Shown here piece after piece: positions 10,745-20,910 of a stretch of 64,000 nt of DNA. The notes under the pieces are model-generated. The model was given only the letters and a program-made list of their open reading frames with translations. It had not been told where the DNA came from and made no database searches. The stretch's first letter is position 1; each line of letters begins with the position of its first letter. The translations under genes were made by a program, and so were the position numbers. This DNA comes from Polytrichum commune (lineage: Eukaryota; Streptophyta; Polytrichopsida; Polytrichales; Polytrichaceae), in assembly GCA_950295325.1 (NCBI GenBank), contig OX485805.1, forward strand, positions 48,010,758 through 48,074,757. Reading direction: 5' to 3'.

Positions 10745-12535
10745 TCAAATGAGCTTGTTAAATTTCGCGTGAGATAACAACTCTCTGTACAAATGGTCTC
10801 GTGGATCCAAGTATCTCTCGCCTATCGGATTGTTCCTAACAAAATTGTTTACGGGCAGTCCGCTTCCGCAGAGCGCCTGGAGGTATTTACCAAGGTCTAA
10901 CAAAAATCAGTCCCGGACCTTCTCGACCGTCCACATAGGGCAAACTATGAGGTTGGCCGTTGGGTTCAACATGTTCTTTGCGGCGTTGTCGTCCACCATG
11001 AGCGTGTTCTCGCGGGTGGGGCGGACGTCGTAGGGGACGCCTATCAAGGTGTCGCGCACCTCTCCATGAGGAGTGCCCGAAACACCATGGGCACAAGGGG
11101 GACCCCGGAGTGACACCCGGGACTTGTGGCGCCGTTGGTGAGAGGGCCCAAGTGATCCTAGTGTGGGTGAGGGCCCCGGGCGTTGGGAACGCCTCCCACC
11201 CACGAAGATTAGGAGGCACAAGGGTAAGGCCATGAGTTATGCGTAGCTCATGGCGTGGTGATTCTAGAAAGCTCAAGAACACCTCAATCGGAGGTGTGAG
11301 CTAGGAGTTATGGCCATTTGAGTGGGGCGCTGTCCCGGGACAGCGCCCTGGTACAGCAGTGCCTGGGAGTGATTCCCGGGACTGCCAAGGTTCAAACAGG
11401 CATAACTTCCTCAAGACTTGCTCAAATGGAGCAAGTGAGGAGTCCATTGGCATCTACGTGAAGCGTAGATGAACATGGAGTGGTTGGTTGTTATGATCAG
11501 ACATCATACAAGGAAGTTATGATGGTCTGAAGCTGCTGGGGGGGTTCTAGGCCCAGCAGCTAAAGGAAAATGTCCACTTGGCCCCAACTCTTGGTAGAGA
11601 GACAAGAGGTTGGTTGACGGTGGGGTAGGGGCCCCGCGTGAAGTCCTAGAGGCTTATATGGGTGAGGTGGTGTGGCCTCACCCACCCGAGGCCGAACGGC
11701 ACGGCCTCCATGGGCATTGGCCCAATGTGAGGCCATAGTTGCCTAGTATGGTTCGGGTTGTTGTAGTGTTGCTCCGGCAACGCGATGATCAACATGGGAT
11801 TGGACTTCCATGGATGGAAGTCCACATCTAGGAATGGGTTACTGATTAAGGGGTGAGTCCCTAAAGCAAAGTAGGAGGGTTGGTTCCCTCCTATGAACTA
11901 TAAGGTCCGGGGTAGGAGGAGCTAACCATTAGCATGGCGGAATGCGAATGGTTAGTGCTCGTAACCTTTGCTAGAATTGAAAATTGGCAAGATTGCTAAG
12001 GGGGTTAGCAAGGGTTGCGACACAAGGACGGTCGCTGGTCCCAAAAAATGGGCTTCAAGACCTTGAGATATTGGGGGGAAGCGGGGTTGTTTGGTTTTTT
12101 GACGACTTTGCCGTCCGGTGTGTACAATATTCTACAGGCTTCCTGTGCTAGGACCATGCACGGGGGCTCGATGCCCTTGAAGATGAACTCCACGACGGCA
12201 TTGGTGTTATCGGCCGTCATGGAGCTCCAAACGACCACCCACCATCGTTGTTGGGCCAGCTGGAGGAAGGTCCGAAGCCACGGGCGGAGGTGAACTAGCT
12301 TGCTCTTTATGAAAGTGGGCGGGCCGTCGTAATTCGCGTCCTCGGGCTTGCAAAAGGGCACCGTGGGGGTCCTCGGGCAATGAACGCATTGGACGAGGAC
12401 CCCGTTCAGGTCTAACACCAGGAATCGTTTCATCAGCCGCGGGGGCGGGGCGGGTAAAACCGGGGGTGCCGCCGCGCTGCCCTCTCCGCTCCTTGGAGAA
12501 GAGCGTCGGGGAGCCGCTACGCTATGCTCCGAGCC
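10745..12535 (-). pseudogene. FCP1/NLI-interacting-factor-like phosphatase, split by an LTR insertion
   Basis: The FCP1-like HAD phosphatase family removes phosphate from serine in protein targets. The first motif is LVLDLNGVLV at the N-terminus (ATG at 12433-12431), in which the nucleophile Asp is present but the usual second Asp is Asn, as I recall for plant-specific members. Motif II is VVVWSSM and motif III is LMVDDNAAKN. The coding exon runs 12535-12023, is interrupted by the insertion at 11,050-12,022, and resumes at 11044-10745. Without the insert and one copy of its 5-bp duplication the two parts (513 and 300 nt) stay in frame. An in-frame TGA at 10907-10909 would further cut about 54 C-terminal codons. 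The exon opens at a good acceptor (GTATCCGCAG, 12536-12538) in phase 0, so it may be a downstream exon of the DGQHS gene rather than a separate gene. It is broken at this locus. Confidence 0.8.
11050..12022. mobile_element. Solo-LTR-like insertion, 973 bp
   Basis: It begins TGTCGCG and ends TTGCGACA, so the ends are short inverted repeats of the TG...CA type. It is flanked by CAAGG on both sides (11045-11049 and 12023-12027), the 5-bp duplication usual for LTR retroelements. It has no long ORF, primer-binding site or protease/RT sequence, so a single recombined LTR is the simplest reading. It contains a 24-bp perfect palindrome at 11325-11348 centred on CCCGGG. Removal restores the frame of the phosphatase exon, which fixes both borders. 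Confidence 0.85.
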
Positions 12536-12807
12536 CTGCGGATACGATCGAGAGAAAACGGTGGGCGACTTATGTCATGCTATGTCCAAACGAAGCATTA
12601 AAGAAACGAGTGTTCTCGGTGCAAACACAAAACCATTTGATTCATTTTGGAGGGGGTGCAACAAGGGATACAAGATAGGCAAGAGCATACAACATACATT
12701 CAAACACATGATACAAGTATATAGGAGTAAAAAATGGTGATTATATTGTATACAATGCTCTATGTACATCTTGATTGGGGGGAGCCGCGTTGAACGATGC
12801 GTTCAAA

Positions 12808-15800
12808 CTAGCCTAGTTCTACATCTAGCAAAAATTGAAGAGACGGGCCGCCGTGATGAAGACTTCGTCGCAAGCCGGGGGGTATGTGGACGAACGAATG
12901 GTCGGGGGGAAGTGGCGAAGGGCGCGAGTGCTGGGGGGGCGACGTGTCCGTGAGTTTAGGGTAGTTAGGGGACACGACCAAGGCAAAAAGACAAAGACCC
13001 ATGGAGTTTGGGTCGACCGACCCAAACTGAGTGGGGTCAGTGCATTACCTCGCCTTGGTCGTGCCTTGACGACGTGGATGCCGTCACCGCGTGCGCTGCC
13101 CCACCTCTGTCACCGCCGCCTCCGACGACGACGTCAGCCGCAACCTGCTCCTGCAAAGGCTGACTGTCAGGCCTTTGTCCCAACCCAACCTCCGCATGCG
13201 CATCATGCATTGGTTCATCGACTGGGTTAGGAGTAGAGGTATCACCAGGCCCTTGCGGGCCTTCAACATCTAGCATGGGCTCGTCCACCGGGGTCTGATC
13301 GGGGACGGGGTTTGGGTCGGCCGACCCAAACCCTGCTGCTTGGCGAGCGTCGCTCTGGGACGCTGCAACGTCGGCACTGTTTGGGTCGGACGACCCAAAC
13401 ATGTGGGGGTCGTCCCGCTGGTGGTGTGGGGGCAAGAGGATGGGAGGCCGGAGCGGCGGGGGTGCCAACGAGCTGGAAGCTCCGGGGACGCGCCAAAGGT
13501 TGGGGTCGTCCACCTGCTGGACGGGCGCGTAAGGGCGGGCGTGAGGCTGCAGCAAATGCCCGAAGCTGAAGGACTGCTGCGGCGTGGGCCGCGGGGCGAT
13601 ATCCTGGGGAGGGAATCCGGCGGGCAAGTGAGGGAATGAACTCGGGGGGGCCATCACCAATCCCTGCGCCAACATGCCCTGGATCACTTGCGTGATCAGG
13701 TCCGCTTGGGACGGAGGTGGGGCCATCGCCCTTTGCCGCTCCTGCTCCAACAGGAGAGCCCTCAACTCCGCGACTTCGTTGCGGACCGAGGGCTCCTCGG
13801 CGGCGGCCTTTTGCAATCGGACGCGTTGCTCCTCGTCCCGGAGCATCTTCGCGTTGGCCTCCTCCACGGTGAGGACCTCGGGTTTCACCCTCACCGTCCC
13901 GGCGAACGCTGTGGGGGAGGCAGGATCCGACCTCAGCCTCTTCGCGAGCTCCATGTCGTCCTCGTCCTCGGAGCTTATGGCGATCGTCTCCTCCACCGCA
14001 TAGTCGCTGTATAATTTCTTCCCCTTCAGCATTCGCCGCTCCCTGAAGGTGGCCGTCGCGTCCCTCGAATACATGTCCTTCGCGTCGGCCACCGTTAGGA
14101 CGGGTACTAGCTTGCTCTGTGGCGTGGCAGCCCGCATGGCCTTCTTCCGCTGAGGGGCCTCGGATTCTTGAGTGAATCCTGTTGCCCCTTCCTCCACCTC
14201 CCCCTCCACTTTCTCTGCTTCCTCCTCCTCCTCCGCAACCTCGCCACCTGCTCCCATAGACGGATTGCCCGGATGCAACCCGATGAGCGGCTCTGGCAAT
14301 TGAACGGGGGCTCGCATGACGAATTCACCCGGGTTGATTCGCCTCGCCATATCCAAAGGATTCTCGCCCCCCTCGACGATCTCTTCGACGTAGGATCCGG
14401 GTATCCAGTCGAGGATGTCCATTCTCTTGGCCAGCGCCTTCTGGGTCCTGTAGAATTGAACATCGGCATCCTCCACATAGGAGTAGATGTTCAACCCAGA
14501 CATCTGCACAATCAAAATCAATACTATTAGTATCACCAAATGAACAAATAATGGAAAATGACATCCAAAACAAAATAAGAATAGTTAGTTTGGGTCGAGC
14601 GACCCAAATAGACCGTGCCCCTAGTTTGGGTCGAGCGACCCAAACAATGCATGCCCTAGTTTGGGTCGCTCGACCCAAACCGTCCATATAGTTCCTTCAG
14701 GTTATTTGCTTACCATGGCTGCGAAAACCGGTTTGGAGCCCCCGAAGACGTTGAAGATGCAATCCCTTCTCTTCGTGAGGGTCCTCATCATCCGCAGGTA
14801 GAACTCCATGCGCAGCTCATCCGCGGGGTAGTTGGCGTACTTCGCCTCGTCGTACAAGCTCCTGCTGGTGCCCAACCCTTCTTGGACTTGGAAGAGCTTC
14901 TCCATTCTGGCTATGGGATGGTTTGGCACCTTAAGCAGCTCAGCTTTGTACACAAAGTACAAGCACAGCACGTTGACGATCTTCGTCTTCTTGTCTTTCA
15001 GCGTGCTGTACGCCCCCTCCGCCGGTGCAGCAACGTAGTGAGATTTTGAGACGGCGTACTCTGGCTGCAATTTCCGCACGATCTCGTACACCTGTTCTGC
15101 CCTCCTGTCCTCGACAATCCACAGCCAGACGTCGACCTCCTTGAATTTGGGGCTGCCGTAATCCACAAACTTCGTGAAGAACGGCTCGTAGAATGAGGCT
15201 CCAGGGATGTTCCTGAAGTCTATCATTCCGAAGGGGAAGCGGTCCCCGGCTTTTGTCCTGATAGCCTTCCTGGCATCAGAGCCCGGCCATCCTTGGATCT
15301 TGAGAGGCTCGAGGGTGACCAAGTTGAAGTAGGCATCGCCCTCGAAGCTGACGATCTTCTTCTCCTTTATAAAGTTGGAGAAGGCACGCGCGGAGTGTTC
15401 GGGAAGCGCCCGGTTTCTCCCCCCCCTTCACAAGCTTGGACTTCAGGAAGTCGTCTCCCGCCTCCCTGATGAGTGCCGCCATTGACGCACTGGTGAACTT
15501 GTAGTCGGCTTTGAATGCCCTCCAATGCGCCTCGTCGACCTCTCCATCCACTATGAGCTTCCTTTCCGGCACCAGCTTGTGCAGCTCCTGGACGATGATC
15601 GTCTTCTTTTTCCTATTCTCCGTCCATTTCTTCATGGTGTAGTATGAAGGGACGAAGATTTTGGGCTTGATGAAGACGATCTTCGGGTGGACCCAACATC
15701 TCTTCCCCGTTGGCTGCACGTGAAGGATGTGGGACGCCGCCTTTCCCATCTCTATCTCCGAAAGACCTTGAAGAGCCCTGAAGAACTCCCTCACCAGAGG

Positions 15801-17767
15801 CTTCATCTGCTTGAAGCGCGCAGTCTGGTTGAAGAGTATGCCGGTGTCAGGATCCATGAGGTCCCCCGTCTCGTGTTTCTCGAAAACACTCTTCCATCTC
15901 CCCCATACGGAGTCAGACGCTGTGATCAAATAAATTTCTCCTCTTAGCTCGTTGTACTTCTTTTGTTTGTGGGAAGCGTTGTCAATCGAGGAGAATTTGT
16001 TGATCATCTGGTATTTGAAGTCCTGCACATGAAGTAAATAACACACGTTAGAAAACTGCGAATGCAAGAGTTTGGGTCGATCGACCCAAACTATAAACCT
16101 GACGAGAAAAAGTAAACAATGTTATAGTTTGGGTCGATCGACCCAAACTATAAACCGGACGAGAAAAAGTAAACAATGTTATAGTTTGGGTCGATCGACC
16201 CAAACTATAAACCTCACGAGAAAAAGTAAACAATGTTATAGTTTGGGTCGATCGACCCAAACTATAAACCTCACGAGAAAAAGTAAACAATGTTACAGTT
16301 TGGGTCGATCGACCCAAACTATAAACACAACGAGAAAAAGTAAACAATGTTATAGTTTGGGTCGATCGACCCAAACTATAAACCTGACGAAAAAAGGTAA
16401 ATAATTCAAGAGTTTGGGTCGATCGACCCAAACATACTCACCTCCCATTTTGGATTCTTGTCTTTAGCATTCTCCCTTTCTTTGGGAGGCCTGCCGTAAA
16501 ATTCCCACACCTCCCTCGAGGCCATGATGTTCGGAATCCAGGATGTCTGGTACGCCCTCTTCTTATTTCCCATGTTGAAGAAGCGTGAGATGTCGGTTAG
16601 TACGGTCTCGTTGTCAGACCAAACCACCAATGCCTTCCACACCTTTAGCTTCTCCTTTTGGTTGTTGGGGTTGTCCCACTCGGTCATCAGCTGAATTTTT
16701 TTAGAGGCCTCCACACTGTGCTGGCCATCAATCAACCAGAAGTCGCCTTTGCATATTGTCGGTCACATTTCAGGCGTCGGCATTCTCTTCAGCCCTTGGG
16801 GCATGACAACAATTGTCTGCCTGTCGTCTTTGAATTGCCCTCCCAAGATCTGAGCGACCATCCAGTCGACGTAGGCGTCCTCCTTGGCTCGGACACACTT
16901 CTCAAGTGGCGCAAGGTGGCACTGTGCAATGTTCACCTCGAACTTGAAGTCCCTGCCCATGAAGAAGCAATGCAGGCACTTCGTCTCGAAGTTATCATTG
17001 ATTTTATGTATCTCGCATGCATCCACCTCTTGGCCAGGTTTCGGCATCCGCAGCTCCGGGGAAACTGGCTCAGTGGTCATGACGGAGGATTCTCTCGCCC
17101 TCTTCGACGGGGTCGTCTGCCGGCTTCCTGACGGTGTGGGCGTCTCGCTGTCAGCCGGCGTTCCTGTAGTGCTAGTCCGTCTGGAGTCTGCAGGGACCGG
17201 ACGCGGCATCCTCACAGTTTGGGGTCTGGACGACCCTGCGCCTTCTTCCGCCGTTGCCTTACGCCTCACAGGCTGCTGCGTTTTGGCTTTACTTTGCAGC
17301 GCCTTGTTGAGGACCGTGATAGCCTGTTTCAATTTTGTAAACCTACTTGCAACTTTCGTGTTGGTTACATTGCCATCTATGAAAATTGTCTCCGGTTTAA
17401 TTGTTTCAGGCTCCACGCATGACTCCTTGGCGTATATAGTGTCGAATGACTCGGAGAACTGGTGCATGAACATGTGGGCGTTCTGCACGGCGGAGTTCTC
17501 GAGAATTACGTCCACGTAATCCCCGAGGGCTTGGACGGACGCAACCTCCCATCCTGTCAACGTTGTCCAAGTGTGGTTCTCGTGGGTCCCTACTTTTACC
17601 ACGAACATGAGCTTAAACTGGGAGCCCTTTACAACCTGAACTGACCACGCAAGGACGAGCCCATCCTTGGGCACGTATGAGTCGTCCTGGGGGGTTTCAT
17701 ACTCCTGCCATATTACGTCTAGCGCGAGCATAAAGAACCTTTCTCCAGGTCTCTTCTTGGGGGCCAT
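12808..17767 (-). CDS. Large DGQHS (ParB-like motif) protein gene, four exons, inactivated
   Basis: Exons 17767-16442 (1326 nt), 16022-14714 (1309 nt), 14503-13049 (1455 nt) and, less surely, 12930-12808. Every intron is phase 0 with GT-AG borders (GTGAGT, GTAAGC, GTAATG donors). The start is ATG at 17767. Residues 251-267 hold a CxxH...CxxC pair that could bind zinc. Around residue 346 there is FWLIDGQHSVEASKK, which resembles the substrate-binding box of ParB/sulfiredoxin-like domains. Exon 3 is acidic, Pro/Gln-rich and has a short coiled coil; two 22-bp palindromes are translated there as FGSADPN and FGSSDPN. Two lesions are visible: an in-frame TGA at codon 335 (16765-16763), and one extra base in the G8 run (plus-strand C8 at 15419-15426) that shifts exon 2. 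About 1,400 codons in all. The function is unknown; DNA binding is inferred. Splicing straight from 13049 to 12535 would instead fuse it to the FCP1-like exon. Confidence 0.7.
13006..13027. repeat. 22-bp palindrome, intron 3 of DGQHS gene (centre AC)
   Basis: Arms GTTTGGGTCG and CGACCCAAAC around AC. It lies about 20 bp inside the donor side of the intron. Confidence 0.9.
13310..13400. repeat. Two 22-bp palindromes inside coding exon 3
   Basis: Copies at 13310-13331 (centre GC) and 13379-13400 (centre GA), both with perfect 10-bp arms. Both are translated in the same frame, as FGSADPN and FGSSDPN. The motif has no stop codon in any of its six frames, so it can sit in coding sequence without truncating it. 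Confidence 0.9.
14588..14680. repeat. Three 22-bp palindromes in intron 2 of DGQHS gene
   Basis: Copies at 14588-14609, 14624-14645 and 14659-14680, about 35 bp apart. Centres are AG, AG and CT; CT is AG read on the other strand. The first copy has one arm mismatch at its last base. They occupy nearly half of a 210-bp intron. Confidence 0.9.
16070..16433. repeat. Array of seven 22-bp palindromes with exact 57-bp period
   Basis: Copies start at 16070, 16127, 16184, 16241, 16298, 16355 and 16412, all with centre AT. Inner copies extend to a 32-bp perfect inverted repeat by adding TTATA/TATAA outside the arms. Spacers read ACGAGAAAAAGTAAACAA with few changes. The array fills intron 1 of the DGQHS gene (16441-16023) almost completely and ends 3 bp from the 5' splice site. 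Because 57 is a multiple of three and the unit lacks stops in some frames, long repetitive ORFs appear on both strands; they are artefacts. Confidence 0.95.
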
Positions 17768-17794
17768 CTGTAAGTCCAGAAATTAAAACTATTC

Positions 17795-18326
17795 GTTTCA
17801 GTCGATCGACCCAAAGTAGTCGACAATGCATTTAACATTTGGTGGAAATGGAACAAATGTATTTTATTGACCAGCCCGAATTCAAGGTTTGGATCGATCG
17901 ACCGAAACCTTGAACACTTGGTGGCTCGTGCTCCTTGTGTGCTGAAATAAACCTATGATGGTTCCTCGTTAGAGAGTTTGTGTGTATTTAATATAATATA
18001 TGTGTATGTACATGATTTCATCGATTTCAATTATGGACATCTGAAGGATTTTTTGATACTTTACTTGTTCAGACGTCGTGTTTGGGTCGGTCGACCCAAA
18101 CATGAGGCTTTGTTTTGGGTTTAGGTTCCCAATCATGAGGCCATGTTTGGGTCGAACGACCCAAACATGAGGCTTTCTTTTGTGTTTAGGTTCACAGACA
18201 TGTGGCTTTCTTTAGGGGTCAGGGTCCCAAAATGAGGACATGTTTAGGTCGGACGACCCAAACAAGAACCTGTGTTTGGGTCGACCGACCCAAACAAGAG
18301 GCTATGTTTGGGTCGTCTTCCCAAAC
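17795..18326. repeat. Seven palindromes upstream of the DGQHS gene
   Basis: Copies at 17795 (degenerate), 17887 (one mismatch per arm), 18080 (centre GT), 18145 (AA), 18242 (GA, one mismatch), 18274 (AC) and 18306 (degenerate). They lie 30-560 bp upstream of the ATG at 17767 on the minus strand, so they could act as promoter elements. This is a position-based inference. Confidence 0.85.
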
Positions 18327-19030
18327 AATATTATTTTATTATATATTTTAAACTTGGCATGAAGCATATACAATGCTTATGCTTTGTGTATGCTACAAAC
18401 CATGAATTAAACATCTCACATTGTGGATATAAGAAAACACAATACCTTTGAAAGATGTGTTGCAGACACTTTGGAGTAGATCTGGTTCTATGGCTTCCAA
18501 ACAATTATAAATTCTCTCAAACAACTCTTGAATCTCTCAACAAACTCTTGAATCTCTGAACCAACTCCTGAACCTCTGAACCAACTACTGAATCTCACAC
18601 ACAACTACTATACCTCTGAAACGAATTCGAAATCTCTCAAGCACTCCTTAAACAACACAAACTCCCAAAACTTCAAAGATATAACCACTCCTGAATCTCA
18701 CAAAAAACTGCTGAATCTATCAAACAAACCTAAAACAACACAAACTCACAAAACGTGCACCTCACAAACACTCCTGAATCTCACAAGAACTCCTGGACAC
18801 TCTTCCAACTCTCTTCCAACACTCTTCCAACACTTTCCAACACTTTTCCAACACTCTTCCAACAACTCTTCCAACTCTTTCCTTCACCCTCACGCCCTAA
18901 AACCTTCCTCCGTGTGTTTCTGGTTTTTTCTAAACTCTTCCTAATTTCCAAGGTTGCACAAGTGCTATTCTGTTGTAGAGCAAGAGAAAGGAGGGATATA
19001 GAAGAATGAAATACAAGCAAAACGCGGGAG
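18327..19030. repeat. Degenerate short tandem repeats upstream of DGQHS gene
   Basis: From about 18,500 the sequence repeats variants of AACTCCTGAATCTCTCA, roughly 20-25 bp long, about ten times with drift. From 18,793 to 18,880 it repeats ACTCTTCCAAC. No gene is supported; the short ORFs here are low complexity. Confidence 0.7.
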
Positions 19031-19068
19031 AAAGCAAACTAAAAGCTACACATGCGCCTGAATCGCCA

Positions 19069-19089
19069 CGCCGCTTCGCGAAAGCGGCG
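19069..19089. other. GC-rich perfect hairpin
   Basis: CGCCGCTT and AAGCGGCG form an 8-bp stem around five bases. GCGGCGCTT follows again at 19,102. It stands out in an AT-rich setting; its role is unknown. Confidence 0.6.
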
Positions 19090-19529
19090 CTTCAGGAGAG
19101 GCGGCGCTTCCAAGCGAGGCGCGGAGCGTATGCTTGGCGCGGAGAGTAAGAGAGAAAGAATGAAATTTTGTGACGGTTGGGGTTTTGTTTGCCTCGGGAA
19201 TTGGCCCCCAACCGCGCGAATAGGGTGCCCACAAGATTAGGGCACCCACGGGAATAGGGATATAGGGAACCCTAAATTCGAAAGCCCGACTCTAAACCCT
19301 AAGCGGGCCTACCTCTTTAAAAAGGCATAGGCTATTTCCCTCATGGCATAGGTTGCATACTACAATATCAAATTTTTGTAAGTTGAAAACCTTTTGAGCC
19401 TTTAAGTTACCCGCCAATTGCCTTCAAAACTAATTTTGAGTAGGTTAAAATCCTTCATATCTTTTAATGTTGTAGGTTTTAAATTCAATTACCCGCCAAT
19501 TGCATTCAAAATTTGAGTACTAAGTCGTA

Positions 19530-19584
19530 TCCTTGGCAGGAATTGAACCTGGCTAAGCCTTTCACCACGTTTGAAGGCCAAGGA
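19530..19584 (-). tRNA. tRNA-like relic without a normal D arm
   Basis: Read on the minus strand, TCCTTGG and CCAAGGA form a perfect 7-bp acceptor-like stem around 41 nt. Next to the 3' strand is CAGGTTCAATTCCTG, a T-arm with the B-box-like GGTTCAATTCC. GCCTT/AAGGC gives a middle stem. The D-arm is absent within these bounds, although ATGGTTAATCC (A-box-like) lies just upstream. It could be a class II tRNA pseudogene, a SINE head or chance folding. Confidence 0.35.
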
Positions 19585-19589
19585 TTAAC

Positions 19590-20910
19590 CATCTGTTTTT
19601 TAAAGCGTTGATTATAAGTTATGAAAGGTTGCTAAAATTAAAATGAGTTCAAGGGTGAAAGTCCTCACCATCTTCTAATTCAACCTCTACTCTTCCTAAG
19701 ATATAGCCTAAAGATATGTACTTAGGCCAACTAATTTCCTAATTTGAAGAAGGATGAATGGCCAAAATCCTCTCTTTTAAACAAATTGTATGTAAAATTT
19801 CCTACATGTTTTTTATCACATAGGTTGATATCCTATGTTCTTAAATTGTGCATAGGCTCTTTGTCCTACACTTTCAAAATTTTATAGGCTAAGTCACTTA
19901 TTTTTTAGGCTACATTTGTATTAATCACTTTATTCGTTAATTTGTGATGGTTTAGGTAGGACGACCCAAACATTAGACTATGTTGTTGTGGTCTTACAAT
20001 AAATATGGTTCTAAGCCCTTGAAATAATTGGATGACTTTATGGTTCTATTCTCAAACCTAAGTTTGATCCTCGACTTCATGTATAACTCTACTATGATGT
20101 ATAAAATGGCCCCCACCCCCACCTCGCACCCCACCAAAGCTTTTGTACAAGTTTCTCAAGATTTCAATCCCTTGTGCTTGTGATCATTTCCTAATCCACT
20201 AGACTGTTTTCTCTAATTAGTGTGGGTTACCATTCGGAGCTACACATTTCTGTAACATTTAATAGAAAGTATTTTTTTCATCCAAATAACATAAGTAGGT
20301 AGTATGCACACGAAAGATTATGATCTGACTTAGTTGGTTAAAAACGATAATGTCGGTAAAAAGTTATAGCAAGACATAATTATGAAGTGCACAAGTGCAC
20401 CTCTCGTTCATCCAACATAAAGCCCTTAAATAGTATGTAACTTGATCTCTGGAGTACACTAAGGGTCTACATAAAATGTGTTATTCTACAAAACTAACCA
20501 TTTATATAGCCAATGCATTCTTACAACAAAACTTTATGCTAAACTATTACTTAACCCCTACATACATGACACCATACCCTCCTTTTTCCAAACACATTGA
20601 AGGCATTGGTTTCTCTTTTGTTTGACCATGTTAGGAAAACCATACAATTGCGTAATATTTGACGATGGAATCATTGACATCTAGACTTTACCAATGATGC
20701 CAACAACTCACACGATATTGAATGAATAAAAAAAGGGTCCCACACCCCCCAACATGTGGAACAATTTAGAATACGTGAGTGTGGAGCCTATTAAATGAAT
20801 ACCTTCCCCAACTGCATTTTGTAAGGGTTTTGAAATGCATGATCCTTATTTGAAAATACTAACATGCGCAAGTTTTAAGTACATCCCTGAGATCGTGACT
20901 TTGATGACTT
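19590..20910. other. AT-rich spacer inside the element
   Basis: No supported gene. One degenerate palindrome lies at 19950-19971 (left arm GTTTAGGTAG, centre GA, right arm intact). It is preceded by TTTGTGATG, as is the copy at 9327, so the two share ancestry beyond the motif. Confidence 0.5.

Noticed and set aside
13037-14030. Plus-strand ORFs opposite exon 3 of the DGQHS gene
   Set aside because: They are GC-rich antisense shadows of a spliced minus-strand exon with matching phases and a Pro/Gln/Glu-rich but orderly protein.
16048-16431. Long ORFs on both strands encoding a repeating LGRSTQT peptide
   Set aside because: They are produced by the 57-bp palindrome array, whose period is a multiple of three and which lacks stops in those frames. 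The region is an intron between two coding exons joined in phase 0.
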